Assembly: GCA_038363925.1 (NCBI GenBank)
Contig: JAQQWL010000011.1
Coordinates: forward strand, 1-64,000
Reading direction: 5' to 3'
Origin: Apiospora phragmitis
Lineage: Eukaryota; Ascomycota; Sordariomycetes; Amphisphaeriales; Apiosporaceae
Length of the DNA stretch: 64,000 bases
The first letter of the stretch is position 1. Every line of letters starts with the position of its first letter. The translations under genes and the position numbers were made by a program. Shown here one piece after another: positions 11,149 through 22,359 of the stretch. Under the pieces are notes generated by a model, which saw only the letters and a list, made by a program, of their open reading frames with translations, was not told the origin of the DNA and searched no databases.

Positions 11149-13263
11149 GTTGGGGCTGACTGCAAGGCAATGCAGTAGCCGACGCAGGGACAAGAAGACA
11201 CAGGAATCAAGAAAGGAAGGAAGATCGATCAGAAAGTTCAAGGCTTCCTCCACGGCCGTGGTTTTATCAGACGAACTTTGGCGTTCGAGCCGGTCATCTT
11301 GCCCTAGACTGATCTATCGGCCCTCATCCAATGTCCAATTGACTGATTGATTCAAGATTGCCCGCAGCAAGGGACGCAGCTTCCGGTGACATAGCCGACG
11401 GGTAGCCGAGTTAGATCATTCCAATCCAGTATCGTGGTAGCACCTTCCGTGTCTGGCGATGCGGGGTAGAAGTGTCTTTATAGCGGGTGACCACTTCCTA
11501 CCGCTAATCGCCATAGCACTGGCCCGCGTAACGCTCATGATCCCACCCGTCAACTGTCTCTGATATGCCTGATTGGATGCGTATTCTTGGTTTCTGGCTA
11601 AGGGATCCAGGGTCTTTCCATCAAGAGCCTTTCTAGTCAGTAGCCAGCTCTGGGCTCGGACGGTGCTTGCCGATGCAGCGATTCAGTGGCGATTCAGTGG
11701 CGAGTTGATGTAAGTCTAAGATAAAGAGCCACGACAAGTGTGCAGCTCAATTGAAACCAACACTTGTCAAGACTTGATGGCTTCTTCTGTGCGTCGCCTC
11801 TTCTGTGTCTATGCATATGCTTATCTATCTACGCATCATGAAGGGTGTTACTCTGGCAGGCAAACATGATGGTGTAGACGGAGGTCTATTTGCAGACGTA
11901 GCTACCACCTGCATGTTAGCCAACCTCTCTTACCATTTGGTCCATCTCCCCAGGATCACTGATATGTGTAACTTTCTGGACATTGGCTAGCTGCATTGTT
12001 ATCGGGGACAGACTGTATGTAACGTTAGTTCCTGCAAGCAACCCTTGTTTGGTGAGCACTCGCAATTGATCAATCCCTTCTGCCGATCTATTGCCGGACT
12101 CATCCATTGTGCTCCAATTGCTTCTATGTCCACCAAGCCCGGCTACCCGGAGGCCGTGATGATTGGCCTTGTAGATCATCAGCATCCCTCTAACAAACAC
12201 GAACGATGTGCTCAATAATCGTGTTGCTGGTTGCGGCCATATTTATTACCCCACAGTCCCCTTCCCCAATATACGGAGCCGGTCCCCGTACCTACTTTAG
12301 CGCAAAATTATGTCGACGCCACCCGTGATGCTGCACCAGATCGTGGGGTAATTAGACTGGTTCTGGTCATTGACAAGCGACATGGCTTACAGCCAGGAAC
12401 GCAACAAACATCCATTGCAACGCCCTACTTGGCTCCAAGCAGCAGTCATCATGTCCTGCGTATGACGGCGTTGCTCAACTGCGGCCTGCCAAAATATATC
12501 AGCCGTCATGCGGTCTTTATCCACACGACGATGGAACAACAGAATGCTCGTTCCCGTGACTGTAACGATATGGCAAACTGACACCTCACAGTGTTTTCCT
12601 GGATGTTGTTTATGGTTACTCGACCGGCATGTGCTGCGGCGCCGCCGATCTGACCTGTGGATTTTTGATCATCACCATCCCCAGCATCCCACAGGCTCTG
12701 TCATCTGTCACTATTGGCAAGCTCACTTCAAAACCGAGTTTTGGTTCCAGCAAGAAGCTTGGGTCTCTTCCAGAGGAAGAATAGAGAATGCCGGAAAGGG
12801 CAATTACGGCTGAGCGCCCGCTATTCACCTACAAGGCTTCGTGGGAATATTGCCCGGGGATTGGCACCGGTTGGCTGGTAAATCGTCCGGCCTATGGATA
12901 CCCATGTCTACTTTAGGCAGTTAGGCGCCGTTCTACCCCTTGCCTCCCAAATGTTGAAATCAGATCCTGATTAGCCCGGCGAGACTGCCACGATCGAGAG
13001 CAATATATGATACATAAAGTGCTATCTAAAGGAAGGTAAGAATACGTACAAAAGAGAGAAGTGTTCTCGTGCTATATATAGACAAAAGGAATGGGTCAGT
13101 GAGCATGTGACCCCTGCTAGGATGCTTTTCCCGCAACAGCTGTGCAGTCGACGGCCCTGTCACGGTGGGCATTGTCGGAATAACTTCTCGGGACGATAGG
13201 AAACCATGATATAAGAAGCCCGGCCTGGACAAAATCTCCTCCTCAACACTACTGTCGCTATTT
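11149..13263. other. 2.1 kb intergenic, no supported gene
   Basis: The left part is the OPT promoter and the right part is the promoter of the glutathione transferase gene. Open frames (for example 11916-12215 minus, 12231-12581 plus) show no domain, no signal peptide and no plausible exon structure. Confidence 0.5.
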
Positions 13264-14404
13264 ATGAACTTCTTTAACCAGTCTCACTTGACAGCTCTTA
13301 CAATAGCCGAATACCCCGCCCCCCGGAAAGGCCCCCGGGCCTCAACGTTTACGGTGCCGCCGCCCCGAACCCAGTCAAGCTGACCATCATGGCCGAGGAG
13401 CCTCGGGTAAGACGAGACACCCCAACAACTTGACCTGTCATATAGATAGATAACTGACGTCTACCCACTGACCAGCATCCCCTACAACCTCATCAACATG
13501 AACCTGGCCGAAATGAAGGAGCCTTGGCATGAGGCGATCAACCCGAACGGCCGGGTTCCGGCCATCGTACATGTGAAAGAAGACGGCACATCCGAGACCA
13601 TCTTCGAATCCGGCGCCTGCTTGCTGTATCTCGTCCACGAGTTTGATAAGGCGCACCAGTTTCACGACCCCGTTGGCACATCAGCGTACTGGAAACAGCT
13701 GTCCTGGGTGAGTCTATGGGAAAAGAGTTCGTCTATGAGGAGAATTTCCATCTAACTATCCACCCATCGTCCACCTGTCGTGGCAGATTTCAGGATATGG
13801 CCCAATGATGGGCCAGGCCGTCCACTTCCACCGGTACACGCCCGAGCCGGTCCCGTACGGTGCATTGGCGGTACGGCGCCGAGTGCCGACGGCTCAACCA
13901 CGTCTTGGAGAAGCAGCTGGTGAGCCTCTCTCTGATGCCCTGAGAAGCGAGACGCGCATGATGATTATTGACCCAAAGAACTTCCCCTAGTCCATCTCCC
14001 CTTTCGTCGCCGGCGACCGCCCCACCATCGCCGACTTTGCCGTCTTCATCTACGCGCACTCGGCCAAGTGGTGCGGCGTCGACATTAGCAATTACCTCCA
14101 CGTCCAGACGTGGCGCGAGAAGCTGGCGCAGAGGCCCGCCGTCCAGCGAGGCCTGCAGGTCCCGACGCCGTACATGATCAGCGACGACGCGGTGGTGGAC
14201 CCGGCCCGCCAGGACACGCTCCAGATGGTGCGGCGGTACGTTACCCAGGTCATCAAGGCGGCGTCGGACCAGTGGCCGGGCGAGGTCGTCTCTACCTTCC
14301 GACCATGCCAACTATGCGGATGGAGGGGCTGCCCAGTAGGATGTGATTTGCAATCCTCCAGAGGAGCAGAGGGGTCAGAGTCCGTTTCAGAAGAGAGAGC
14401 GTAG
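13264..14404 (+). CDS. Glutathione S-transferase (fungal Ure2/GstB-like), one clear frameshift
   Basis: This enzyme conjugates glutathione to electrophiles or acts as a peroxidase in the cytosol. An N-terminal thioredoxin fold is visible: GLNVYGAAAPNPVKLTIMAEE, then INPNGRVPAIVH, then ETIFESGACLLYLV, the glutathione-binding ES motif. The all-helical C-terminal domain has RPTIADFAVFIYAHSAKW. Exons that fit are ending at 13406, then 13450-13707, 13787-13919 and 13991-14404. One extra base at about 13864-13866 interrupts the WRYGAEC segment. The start is unresolved: the ATG at 13264 is out of frame with exon 1 unless one base is missing in the C-rich run at 13331-13336, or another upstream exon exists. 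The last 35 residues are not family-like and may hide an intron. Confidence 0.78.
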
Positions 14405-14453
14405 CACGAGCCATATATTTCTCTGAATAGTTAGCCATGCCGAGGAAGCCGTT

Positions 14454-16775
14454 TCATCCAAACTGAGTCGTGTTATAGAAGGAATCCAGCCCCATGACAA
14501 TCTGCTCCCAGTCCTCGCTCATCAGCTCGGAGCCGAGAAAGTCGTCCCACAAATGATCCAAACCAAAGTTTTCCACTGCGCCATCGTTCTCGACAGGCTG
14601 TGTACTGATTCCAGCCCCCATGTCACCCCCTAAGAGTTGTCTGTCCTCTACTGGCTGTTCTACACCTGTACTTGGTGTTTGCCCTCGCGCGGCATGGGTT
14701 TCTGGGTCATGATCTTGAGGTTCTGAACCACTGCCCTCTGACCACTTCTCGGCTCCCTTGATCTTGATCCGATACCGCCCGAGCATACCTGTCAATCCAC
14801 GCACCAGATCCGCGGCCACCGGTGACTCTTTACCAGCGGCCGCGAGCAAACGACAGGCGCAAGTCAAAGCATCCTGGACATCGCTATCTGCCGCTTGATT
14901 GGTCTGCTCGCCAGTGCGGTTCATGCGTACGCTCGAGTCCAAGGCCAGGACGGCACACGCCGTGAATAAATGATTGATGACAATACCAAGGCGGTGGACA
15001 GGTGAGCCCGGGCATTGCTCGTGGTTGGCGTGGTTCAGGATATGCGGCATCCGTTGTTCTGGATCGGGAGGCACCGAGAGCGACTTCTCCAGCAGGGCCA
15101 TGGAGATATAGAGGACGGTTCGCGCCGATTGAATACAGATCTCCCTGGATCGGTGGTACTTGGCGTCCCGGGGACGGCCGTGTGCGTCCTTTCTCATCAG
15201 AAAAGGGCGATGCAGTCGCGCGCGTCGTGAGTGAAACCCCAGATGAATCGTCGCTCGCTGTAGACATAGCAGCCGCGGGGCCCCAGGTGGAACGGGAGCG
15301 TGCAAGGCCAGACAGGGCGGGGAAGTGACAAGCAACTGCTCGAATAGCTGGTCCAGGGCGAGAACCTGTCCATAGTCGCTGATTTCAGCTTGGCCAGGAA
15401 GGTATCCGTCCACCACAGCGCGGCAGATTTCGGCTAGCTGGAGCCTTTGCAGGAAACAGCTCATCTGTGTCGGCACTTCGGGTGAATGGGTCAGACCATC
15501 GACGGCCAGAGCCAGGTCGCTGTCGTTCAGGTTGCGCGGCTTGGCGACACTCATATGGCGGGGATGAATAGTGTAGGTACCGTCTAGTGGCCCGCCACCA
15601 TGGCCCAGCATCCAGTCCGTTGAGGTGACGTGCCACCAAAGCCGACGCTGGACCTCTCTAGTGGCGACATCGTCGACTGAATCCGAAAATGGGCTGTCTA
15701 CGAGGTGGATATAGATCTCACGGCAGGCGGCGACCGAGCAGGCATGAAGGAATCGGAATTGGGCCGACTGGCCATCCACGTTGAAATACAGATAAGCAAT
15801 GATGGCGTAAGCTTGGGCCGCCTCGAGCGATGCCATGCCGGATTGCTGCACTACACCCAGCAGGTCAAGTGCTGAGAGGCGCCAGGTGAGTGAGGCCTGA
15901 TGGGCCTCCTTCTCCGACTCGAAGGTGTGTTGGCATGGCACTCGCGCATCCCAAAAGAAGGCCGTAGTGGAACCGATGCCGAGGATGAGGGCAGCATGGG
16001 CCGGGTCGACACTCGCAGTCTGATCGCTCTCGATCTGGTCATAGAACCGGTTGATGAGCAGTCGCATAGCATCCATATGCAGAATGTGCAATAGATGGTA
16101 GGCGTTGTCGACAAAGTCGTGGAAGAGAGAAAGAGCCTCCTTTCGAGACATGAGCCATGTCGGACCCTGCTGGCCGGCGTGGCTGCCACCGCCAGGGACC
16201 TGGTACTTGAAAGTACAATCTTTGGACACGGACTGCGAGCTGTCTGCAGAAGCGACAGATTGGTGCTGAGTGGGAGAGGCAGCAATGCGGAAATTCATCA
16301 TGGTCTGCGCCCCTGCTTCGTCAACCCACTTGCTTCTGTCGATGGCCGAGTCCAGAAACTTGGCTTCCTGGCGGCGCTCGTTGTCCAGAACCGAGTGCGG
16401 CGAGGGCGTGTTGTACGACGACTCATTAGAAGCAGCCGGAGTAGGTTGCGCAGGCGGATAGACAGCAGTAGGAACAGCGGCGCTTCGATAGACGGTTTGC
16501 TCGAGGACGGAAACTCTCGCGAGTAAAGACTTGATTGATACATCCGACTCGGCGACAGCAGCAACACCCAGCGGATGGACTGCAGCAACTCCACTGACAT
16601 CATCTCGAGTGCCGGACGTGGATGATGGGTTCGTGCAGGCGATGCCGCGGGTGCGACAACTGCCGCATGGCTGTCCGCGGTCGCACTTGAGCTTCTTTCG
16701 CCGGCACGAGTCGCACGAGACCTGCGGCTGCCTGCGAGAGGGTTGCGTCGCACCGCTCTCGGCTTTGCGCTTCAT
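14454..16775 (-). CDS. Zn2Cys6 transcription factor
   Basis: One uninterrupted exon codes for 773 residues. The binuclear zinc cluster is at residues 21-47 with spacing C-X2-C-X6-C-X5-C-X2-C-X6-C (CDSCRRKKLKCDRGQPCGSC and following). A linker and a short coiled-coil-like stretch (SLLARVSVLEQTV) follow, then a middle homology (Fungal_trans) region at roughly residues 215-420 with YLYFNVDGQSAQFRFLHACS and WWHVTSTDWMLGHGGG. The acidic C-terminus is a likely activation region. Such proteins bind CGG triplets as dimers. The gene is divergent from an MFS transporter at 17203, and three CGG-rich tandem repeats lie between them, so it probably controls that transporter and itself (inference). Confidence 0.95.
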   Translation of the reverse strand: MKRKAESGATQPSRRQPQVSCDSCRRKKLKCDRGQPCGSCRTRGIACTNPSSTSGTRDDVSGVAAVHPLGVAAVAESDVSIKSLLARVSVLEQTVYRSAAVPTAVYPPAQPTPAASNESSYNTPSPHSVLDNERRQEAKFLDSAIDRSKWVDEAGAQTMMNFRIAASPTQHQSVASADSSQSVSKDCTFKYQVPGGGSHAGQQGPTWLMSRKEALSLFHDFVDNAYHLLHILHMDAMRLLINRFYDQIESDQTASVDPAHAALILGIGSTTAFFWDARVPCQHTFESEKEAHQASLTWRLSALDLLGVVQQSGMASLEAAQAYAIIAYLYFNVDGQSAQFRFLHACSVAACREIYIHLVDSPFSDSVDDVATREVQRRLWWHVTSTDWMLGHGGGPLDGTYTIHPRHMSVAKPRNLNDSDLALAVDGLTHSPEVPTQMSCFLQRLQLAEICRAVVDGYLPGQAEISDYGQVLALDQLFEQLLVTSPPCLALHAPVPPGAPRLLCLQRATIHLGFHSRRARLHRPFLMRKDAHGRPRDAKYHRSREICIQSARTVLYISMALLEKSLSVPPDPEQRMPHILNHANHEQCPGSPVHRLGIVINHLFTACAVLALDSSVRMNRTGEQTNQAADSDVQDALTCACRLLAAAGKESPVAADLVRGLTGMLGRYRIKIKGAEKWSEGSGSEPQDHDPETHAARGQTPSTGVEQPVEDRQLLGGDMGAGISTQPVENDGAVENFGLDHLWDDFLGSELMSEDWEQIVMGLDSFYNTTQFG

Positions 16776-17202
16776 TGCATCAATCGGAAATGCGTAAAAC
16801 AGTGATACGTCCCAATGTAATGTGGTGACATGCGCTCCGAGCTCCGTGGAGGTTCCTGCGAGAGTGGCCCGAGTGATTGACGGCAGGGCGGTGTTGGCTT
16901 GATGTCAGCACAAAGCCAGTCAGCCGGGATTGGCCACGGATAATCCGCGGGGTCAGTGGCCGGATAATCCGCGGGGTCAGTGGCCGGATAATCCGCGGAT
17001 CCTCCGATGTCACTGAAACTGTTTCCAAAGCAAGCAGACATTCAAACAGTTGTCGATATTTGTTTCCTGATCATAGTTGATAAGAATGAGGGATTTTATC
17101 TCTGTCGATCTTTTCCTTACCCACAAATGCAAGTTCGTGTCTCAACACAGTAGCGTCCATTCCGTTGACCATACGGAGTAGACTGACTGCTGATCCCCCG
17201 CA
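16776..17202. promoter_or_regulatory. Bidirectional promoter, Zn2Cys6 regulator / MFS permease
   Basis: These 427 bases separate two divergent start codons. They hold the 24-base tandem repeats at 16937-16998 described separately. Nothing else is evident. Confidence 0.7.
16937..16998. repeat. Three tandem CGG-N8-CGG regulator sites
   Basis: The 14-mer CGGATAATCCGCGG occurs at 16937, 16961 and 16985, an exact 24-base period; the spacer GGTCAGTGGC is also identical in both gaps. Each copy contains both an inverted pair CGG-N5-CCG and a direct pair CGG-N8-CGG, the spacing bound by Aspergillus AmyR-type zinc cluster proteins. The sites lie 162-223 bp from the regulator ATG and about 205 bp from the MFS ATG. 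Confidence 0.8.
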
Positions 17203-18750
17203 ATGACGACCCCTGATAACCCCAGCGCTATTGCGCCATATCCCAAAACCAGGTAAGCAAAGATCGTCCAATCCACCAATTGAATAGTTTCCTATCTCTC
17301 TCTCAGCCCCAAAGTCGGCTGCTAACTCACCAACTAGTGCCCGGGCCTGGCTGGCGCTGCTAGGAGCATCCCTCGCCCTCTTCTGCACTGTCGGCTTCCT
17401 CAACGCGTTCGGCGTCTTCCAAGAATACTACACGACCTACCTCCACGGCCATTCCTCCTCGGACATCTCATGGATCGGCTCGCTGTCCATCTTTCTGCTC
17501 TACGCGGGTTCCCCTTTCGGCGGCGTCCTGGTCGACCGGATCGGGCCCACCATCCCCCTGTGCGTCGGCAGCGTGGGCCTGCTGCTCGTCCTGTTCATGA
17601 CCTCGCTGTGCACGCAGTACTGGCAGCTCATGCTGGCGCAGGCCCTCCTCTTGGGTATCAGCGCGTCGCTCGTCTTCTGCCCCCCGCTCGGCGTCGTCCT
17701 GCGCCACATGCCCCACCGCCGGGGGCTCGCCATGGGCCTGACCATTGGCGGCTCCTCTATCGGCGGAATCGTGTGGCCCATAATGCTCCAGCAGCTGCTC
17801 AACAAGGACCACGTCAGCTTCGGATGGACCATCCGGGCCGTCGCCTTCACCATGATGCCGTTGCTGGCGTTCGCCTGCCTCACCATTGTCGAACCAGCCA
17901 AGAAGCCGTCACCCACAACAACAGCCAATGCCACTGACATCAAGACCGACGGCGGCGAAGCTCTAAGGCCCGCCGCAGCCGATTCGCTGAATGGTGACGG
18001 GTCCGATGATTCGTCGGGAAGAAGCCCGGTCCCAGGGCCTTTCTCAAGAAGCCGACTTACATGCTCCTGTGCGGCGGCCTCGCACTGGCGTACCTGGGCT
18101 TGTTCACGCCGCTCTTTTACATATCATCCTACGCCATTGCCCAAGGCCAGGCCACCTCTACTGCCTTCTACCTCCTGTCGGCCGTCAACGCATCCTCTTT
18201 CTCTGGCAGGGTGGTGCCGGGCCACTTGGCTGACGTTGCCGGTCACTACAACCTCCTTACTCTCTTCACTCTACTGTCGGGTCTCGTAGGTTTCACGTGG
18301 ACCAAGGCCACAAGTCTGGCTGGGCTGATAGTGTGGGGCGTGGCATACGGGTTCACCTCGGGTGTAAGTACTGGGCGCTCGAGTCCCCTAACCCCTTGAC
18401 TTCTTCCAGCGAACTGTGGCTGACTGACTATCGCATGCAGGCGGTCATGAGTCTTCAAGGCGCATGTGCGGGCAAGATTGCTCCTCCTCAACACCAGGGC
18501 CTTGCCGTCGGCTTCCTTATGGGTTGTCTGTCCATCGCGTAAGTCTCTGTTCGGCGACTCTACAGAAATATGAACGCTAACCACAATGTGGTGAAGTGCT
18601 CTTATCGGTACACCCATCAGCGGACAGATATTGGATCATTCAGGATATCTGGCCTTGTCCATGTGGACGGGTGCTACTCTGATTGGAGGGGGTGGGGTGC
18701 TTGGCTTTGCACGGTTCGTGACAAACCCGAACTTGACTGGGGTGTTTTAG
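17203..18750 (+). CDS. MFS permease, monocarboxylate-transporter-like, one frameshift
   Basis: I read four exons: 17203-17252, 17338-18363, 18441-18538 and 18597-18750 (introns 85, 77 and 58 nt). Correcting one missing base at about 18016-18018 in a G run gives 442 residues exactly. The N-terminal half has six hydrophobic segments starting ARAWLALLGASLALFCTVGF, with the loop motif GGVLVDRIGPTIP. A hydrophilic central loop (AKKPSPTTT to LKKPTYM) holds the frameshift, and six more segments follow, including GRVVPGHLADVAG and GTPISGQILD. This pattern matches fungal MCT/MCH-type permeases, which move monocarboxylates or related small molecules. It is divergent from a Zn2Cys6 regulator with shared CGG sites. 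The substrate is unknown. Confidence 0.88.
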
Positions 18751-19479
18751 ATCGAGTGGTTAGAAATAGATCGACGTTGGCGACAGCAGTATTGGAATAG
18801 ACGTAATAATGTGGAAGATTGATTGGGGGATAGATAAAAGCTCTGAAGGAGCGTCTACAGGACTGGCTACGCGTATGCCCATGAAAAGGCAAATGGCAAC
18901 CATTTCGACTCACAGCACAGTTCTACATTCAAGACTCACACGCAAAGACGATCCCAAGTTAAACAACTACCGAATTCAAGTTCATGACTTTGAAAGTAGC
19001 ATAAGCGGTCAGTGTGAAACACGCTGTAGTAAGCAGTCAGGGATCGCTGAAAGGATTGACTTTGATCTGGACAGTTTCCTCGCGTTATGTAGCCATTATC
19101 GAAATAATGTTACTCTTTCGGGACGTGTGCCTTGGGTGTTGTAGATGGTGCCGCTGATGACTAAGAACCATCACTAGCAGAGGAGAGTATGCTCCTTCCG
19201 TGTATGCGTGCGTTGCCAGTTGGTAGATGAAACAAGCATTAATGCAGCGGTCGGTTGGTTGTCAGCTGACTCGATTGGATCTTGAGCGATACGCTGTAAG
19301 CAGAATACCCCTGCAAGGATGAGCCACTTATGTCATAACGAGGCACCCTTCAGCTTACGTGAGAGACGAAAGGTATGGTAAGGCAATCTCAGACTCAGCT
19401 TTGGCAGCTTTGGGCAGAATTATCCGAGCCGCATTTCGTTCAACGTTAACGTACGTTAGACGGCGCCCGCCATAGTCTC
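18751..19479. other. Intergenic, no supported gene
   Basis: The 0.7 kb between the MFS gene and the HET fragment contains no recognisable 5' part of a HET domain or other gene. Confidence 0.5.
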
Positions 19480-20287
19480 TTGAAGACTACCGAGGAGGAC
19501 GAGATCGACACTTTCCCAAGTTGGTGCCCTCCGTTTACAAACCGTGACGCCGTGCGCCAGGGGTTGCGTCTTAAGCCTCTTTGGACTGGGCTTCCCGATG
19601 AGGACGGGTTCGGGAATTACTCAGCAGCGGGCAATCTGGCGATTCCGATGTCTTTTGACACGGATGTTGCTGGCTTTGAAAGCCAATTGTCGGTGCAGAT
19701 TCTCCGGCACATCCGTCTAACTGTGTCATTGGTCGGGCCCGCATACAATGCCTCAGCTGGCAGCTCGAAGCGGGAGTTGCTGGATGCGATGAACGGCACA
19801 CCTGTCAGCATGCGGTCTTCTCTGATGGGTTTCCTGGGCAAAGAAAGCGTGCTCGGTACTTGGTCGAGACTCGCCGAAGAGTCTTCCGAAGCTTCTCTAT
19901 CAGACAATGGCTCGAGCCCAACTAAGAGGGATGGGGATTTATGGATACGGGATGCCTTCAAGAACTTAGTGGCAGCCGAGGTACCGAATCAGCTTCATGA
20001 TGATATGCGGAAGATGGCCTACACGAGGCGGAAGTTCTTTAAAACTCAGTGCGTAAGTTTCGGTCTGGGACCCGAAGACTTCCTGGAAGAGGATGAAATC
20101 AATGTTGCCCTGGGTTGCGAGACGCCTGTAATTCTGAGAAAGAGAACTGGGAACGACGAGAAAGGTGCGGGTCACTATTCTTATATTGGCCAGGCTTACA
20201 TAGAGCATCTGATGGTGTACGAGGGGCGACCTGGCAGATGACTTACGCACTGGGAGAGTGGAAACGGAATGCAGAGTTTTGGTATGA
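19480..20287 (+). pseudogene. 5'-truncated HET (heterokaryon incompatibility) protein fragment
   Basis: The open frame starts without ATG (TTG at 19480, stops upstream) and resembles the C-terminal half of fungal HET proteins: an opening FPSWCPPF block, an RRKFFKTQ..FGLGPE segment and a final GQAYIEHLMVYEG that continues as DLADDLRTGR after removal of one G at 20223-20226. The N-terminal HET domain that would carry the death-inducing activity is absent from the 730 bases upstream. The fragment is therefore probably inactive. Family assignment rests on pattern memory and is moderate. Confidence 0.65.
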
Positions 20288-20412
20288 ATGCACCTATGGG
20301 AAGAGGACTGGCTATCGGGTTCTGTATTACTTTTATAATTTAAAGATCATGAACGAATCATAAAGTGGGATAGCGCAACTTCTTTTATATCCAAGAACCG
20401 ACAGAGGAGCAG

Positions 20413-20484
20413 GCACTAGTGGTTTAGTGGTAAAATCCATCGTTGCCATCGATGGGCCCTTGTGTTCGATTCGCGGCTAGTGCA
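20413..20484 (+). tRNA. tRNA-Gly (anticodon GCC)
   Basis: The 72-base cloverleaf is complete. A perfect seven-pair acceptor (GCACTAG/CTAGTGC) carries discriminator A, the D arm has AGTGGTA, the anticodon stem is CATCG/CGATG with loop TTGCCAT (GCC), and the T loop is TTCGATT. No intron and no encoded CCA. The T stem (TTGTG/CGCGG) contains three G-T wobbles, and its B box differs from GGTTCGANTCC at both ends, unusual for a fungal tRNA-Gly. It may be weakly expressed or decaying. Confidence 0.87.
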
Positions 20485-22359
20485 GAATTCCATTTTTTGC
20501 GTTTCGGGCATGCATATTCTTTTGTCACAGTTCAATTCAGATTTCTCCTCATGTACCTAGCTTGGGGAATGTTACGTTCAGCAAGCAACAGTCTAGAAAG
20601 CAGCGTGAGAATAACTCAGCTTGTTAACGACAGGCTGCGCTAGCAGCACTGATCTTTTGCCCGCTGTGGTCCCCTACCTGACGGCTGTACCCCGCCCAAA
20701 AGCCGGCGATTGAGCTACCACCGCTTCGGATAGCCGAGATGGTTGTGTTGGTTGTTGGTTCTAGCTTCGGGAAGACATCCAAGCTTCGGGGTGTCCACCA
20801 AGCCTATTCAAACTACAGGACAACTCAATTGAACCCACAGCGCGACAATGCATTTTACTCGTCTAGAGTTACCATGGCCTCGTTAGTGCTGCCCCAGAGC
20901 CCCGAGTGTCTCGCCTACTACCTTATCTACGTGCGTTACATCTTACTCATTTCCTCGCGCCTCCTCTCCTCTGCTCCTGAAGCGGTAAACGATTTCTCTG
21001 TGAGGTATGTGCTCATCCAGGTGCAGTGCGGGGTGTCCGCCGTGCTCCACTCCGTTGCCTGCTACTGCATGGAGTCCGCAAAGGCTTTCAGCGGGCCCGT
21101 TCGACCGCCGATCACGTGCTGGATCGCGTGAAGGAGGCCTCTTTCCTGTTCACCATGGCCGGGGCGGGGTTTGGATGTTGTTGCAGAGGGATTGGTACCG
21201 GACCTCTGAACTCATGCTTTGGAACAAGCTGTGTCCTCCAGTACCCTCTTGCTTTAGTGTGGCCTCATTCAACAGAACCATAAACCATTATCTACTCATA
21301 GCCTAGATTCCGAAGACAAGCTCTTCGTCATCAAGACGGGTCATGACATGGATTGTACGGCAAATGCAATACTGCCAGCCTACCAATGAAGATGACTCAA
21401 GCACGCCGTGTTATCCATATGCATTCGCTTCTACTGGGTGAAGCACAAAAGCCAAATCGTTTTAGTCCTACAGCCATTCGCTCCCACCACTGCTTTGCAT
21501 CTCTGGGGTTGCATGCTGTTGAGCGGCAGATTCACCTGTTGCATCATGGCAGCCTGCCAATTCAACATATATGCAGCTGCTTGCATCACGATCAAGTGGT
21601 TTCAGGTAAAGCTTCTTGCCATATTCCGCGGTTCATGTCAAGATAGCTGGCATGACCCTTGCCTGGGTGCCAAACTAAACGTCTGCTGTGGCAAGACAGC
21701 TCTTGGTGTCGAGAAACCTTACGCTTCTATCGGTTGTGAGACATGGAAGAAGATGGCGGGCCGACAAGCTCTCGGATCGCCTCCCATTCCCGGGACTGAT
21801 AAGTGTATAGGATCGCTTTACTCAAGACATCATCTGTGCACTAACCAACGGGACCACCCACTCGCGGATCCTTCGCAGCTAACCACTGACCCATTAAGGT
21901 GCAGGAAGGACCCCTGGCAATTGGAAACTGTGGTCAACGAGACCTCATCGGGGCTGGATCGTCACCCAACAACGTCCGAGCCACGACCGATTAAGGTAGC
22001 TGGGCCCTGGAGGATCGAGTCTATAGAAATAGAACTGGGCTTACGCATAGACGCGTCGTTGCGAGCCCGCCCAGGCAGAGGTGACAGAATCCTGAACTTG
22101 CACCATCATTGATAACAGGTTCACTAGAAGTCGTAGCAATAGAAGCTCAAATTGGCCAGACACCCGCTCTTGTGAATCAGTTTATTCCACTCGGTCCATT
22201 CACCCTCCAAAAGAGCCTTGGTCTGACATATCAAAGCTCAATCTTCTCGAGACGTCTGAGAGCATTTCGCTTTTACATAACTACCGCCTATCACTGGCAA
22301 ATCTATTTCTCCTCCCTCAGTCTAGTTCTGTCCAACTGTATACCGACGCATACATAGCT
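20485..22359. other. 1.9 kb with no supported gene
   Basis: Several open frames exist (20739-21131, 21408-22112 plus) but none has a family resemblance, signal peptide or sensible exon pattern. The last 250 bases are the promoter and 5' UTR of the Ser/Thr-rich protein. Confidence 0.45.

Noticed and set aside
13397..13410. Possible extra base in the GST exon 1 (GAGGAGCCTCGG)
   Set aside because: Without any change, exon 1 splices in phase to 13450, so no frameshift is needed here.
20739..22112. Open frames of 130 and 234 residues
   Set aside because: Neither has a domain, coding-like codon use or a plausible exon structure.
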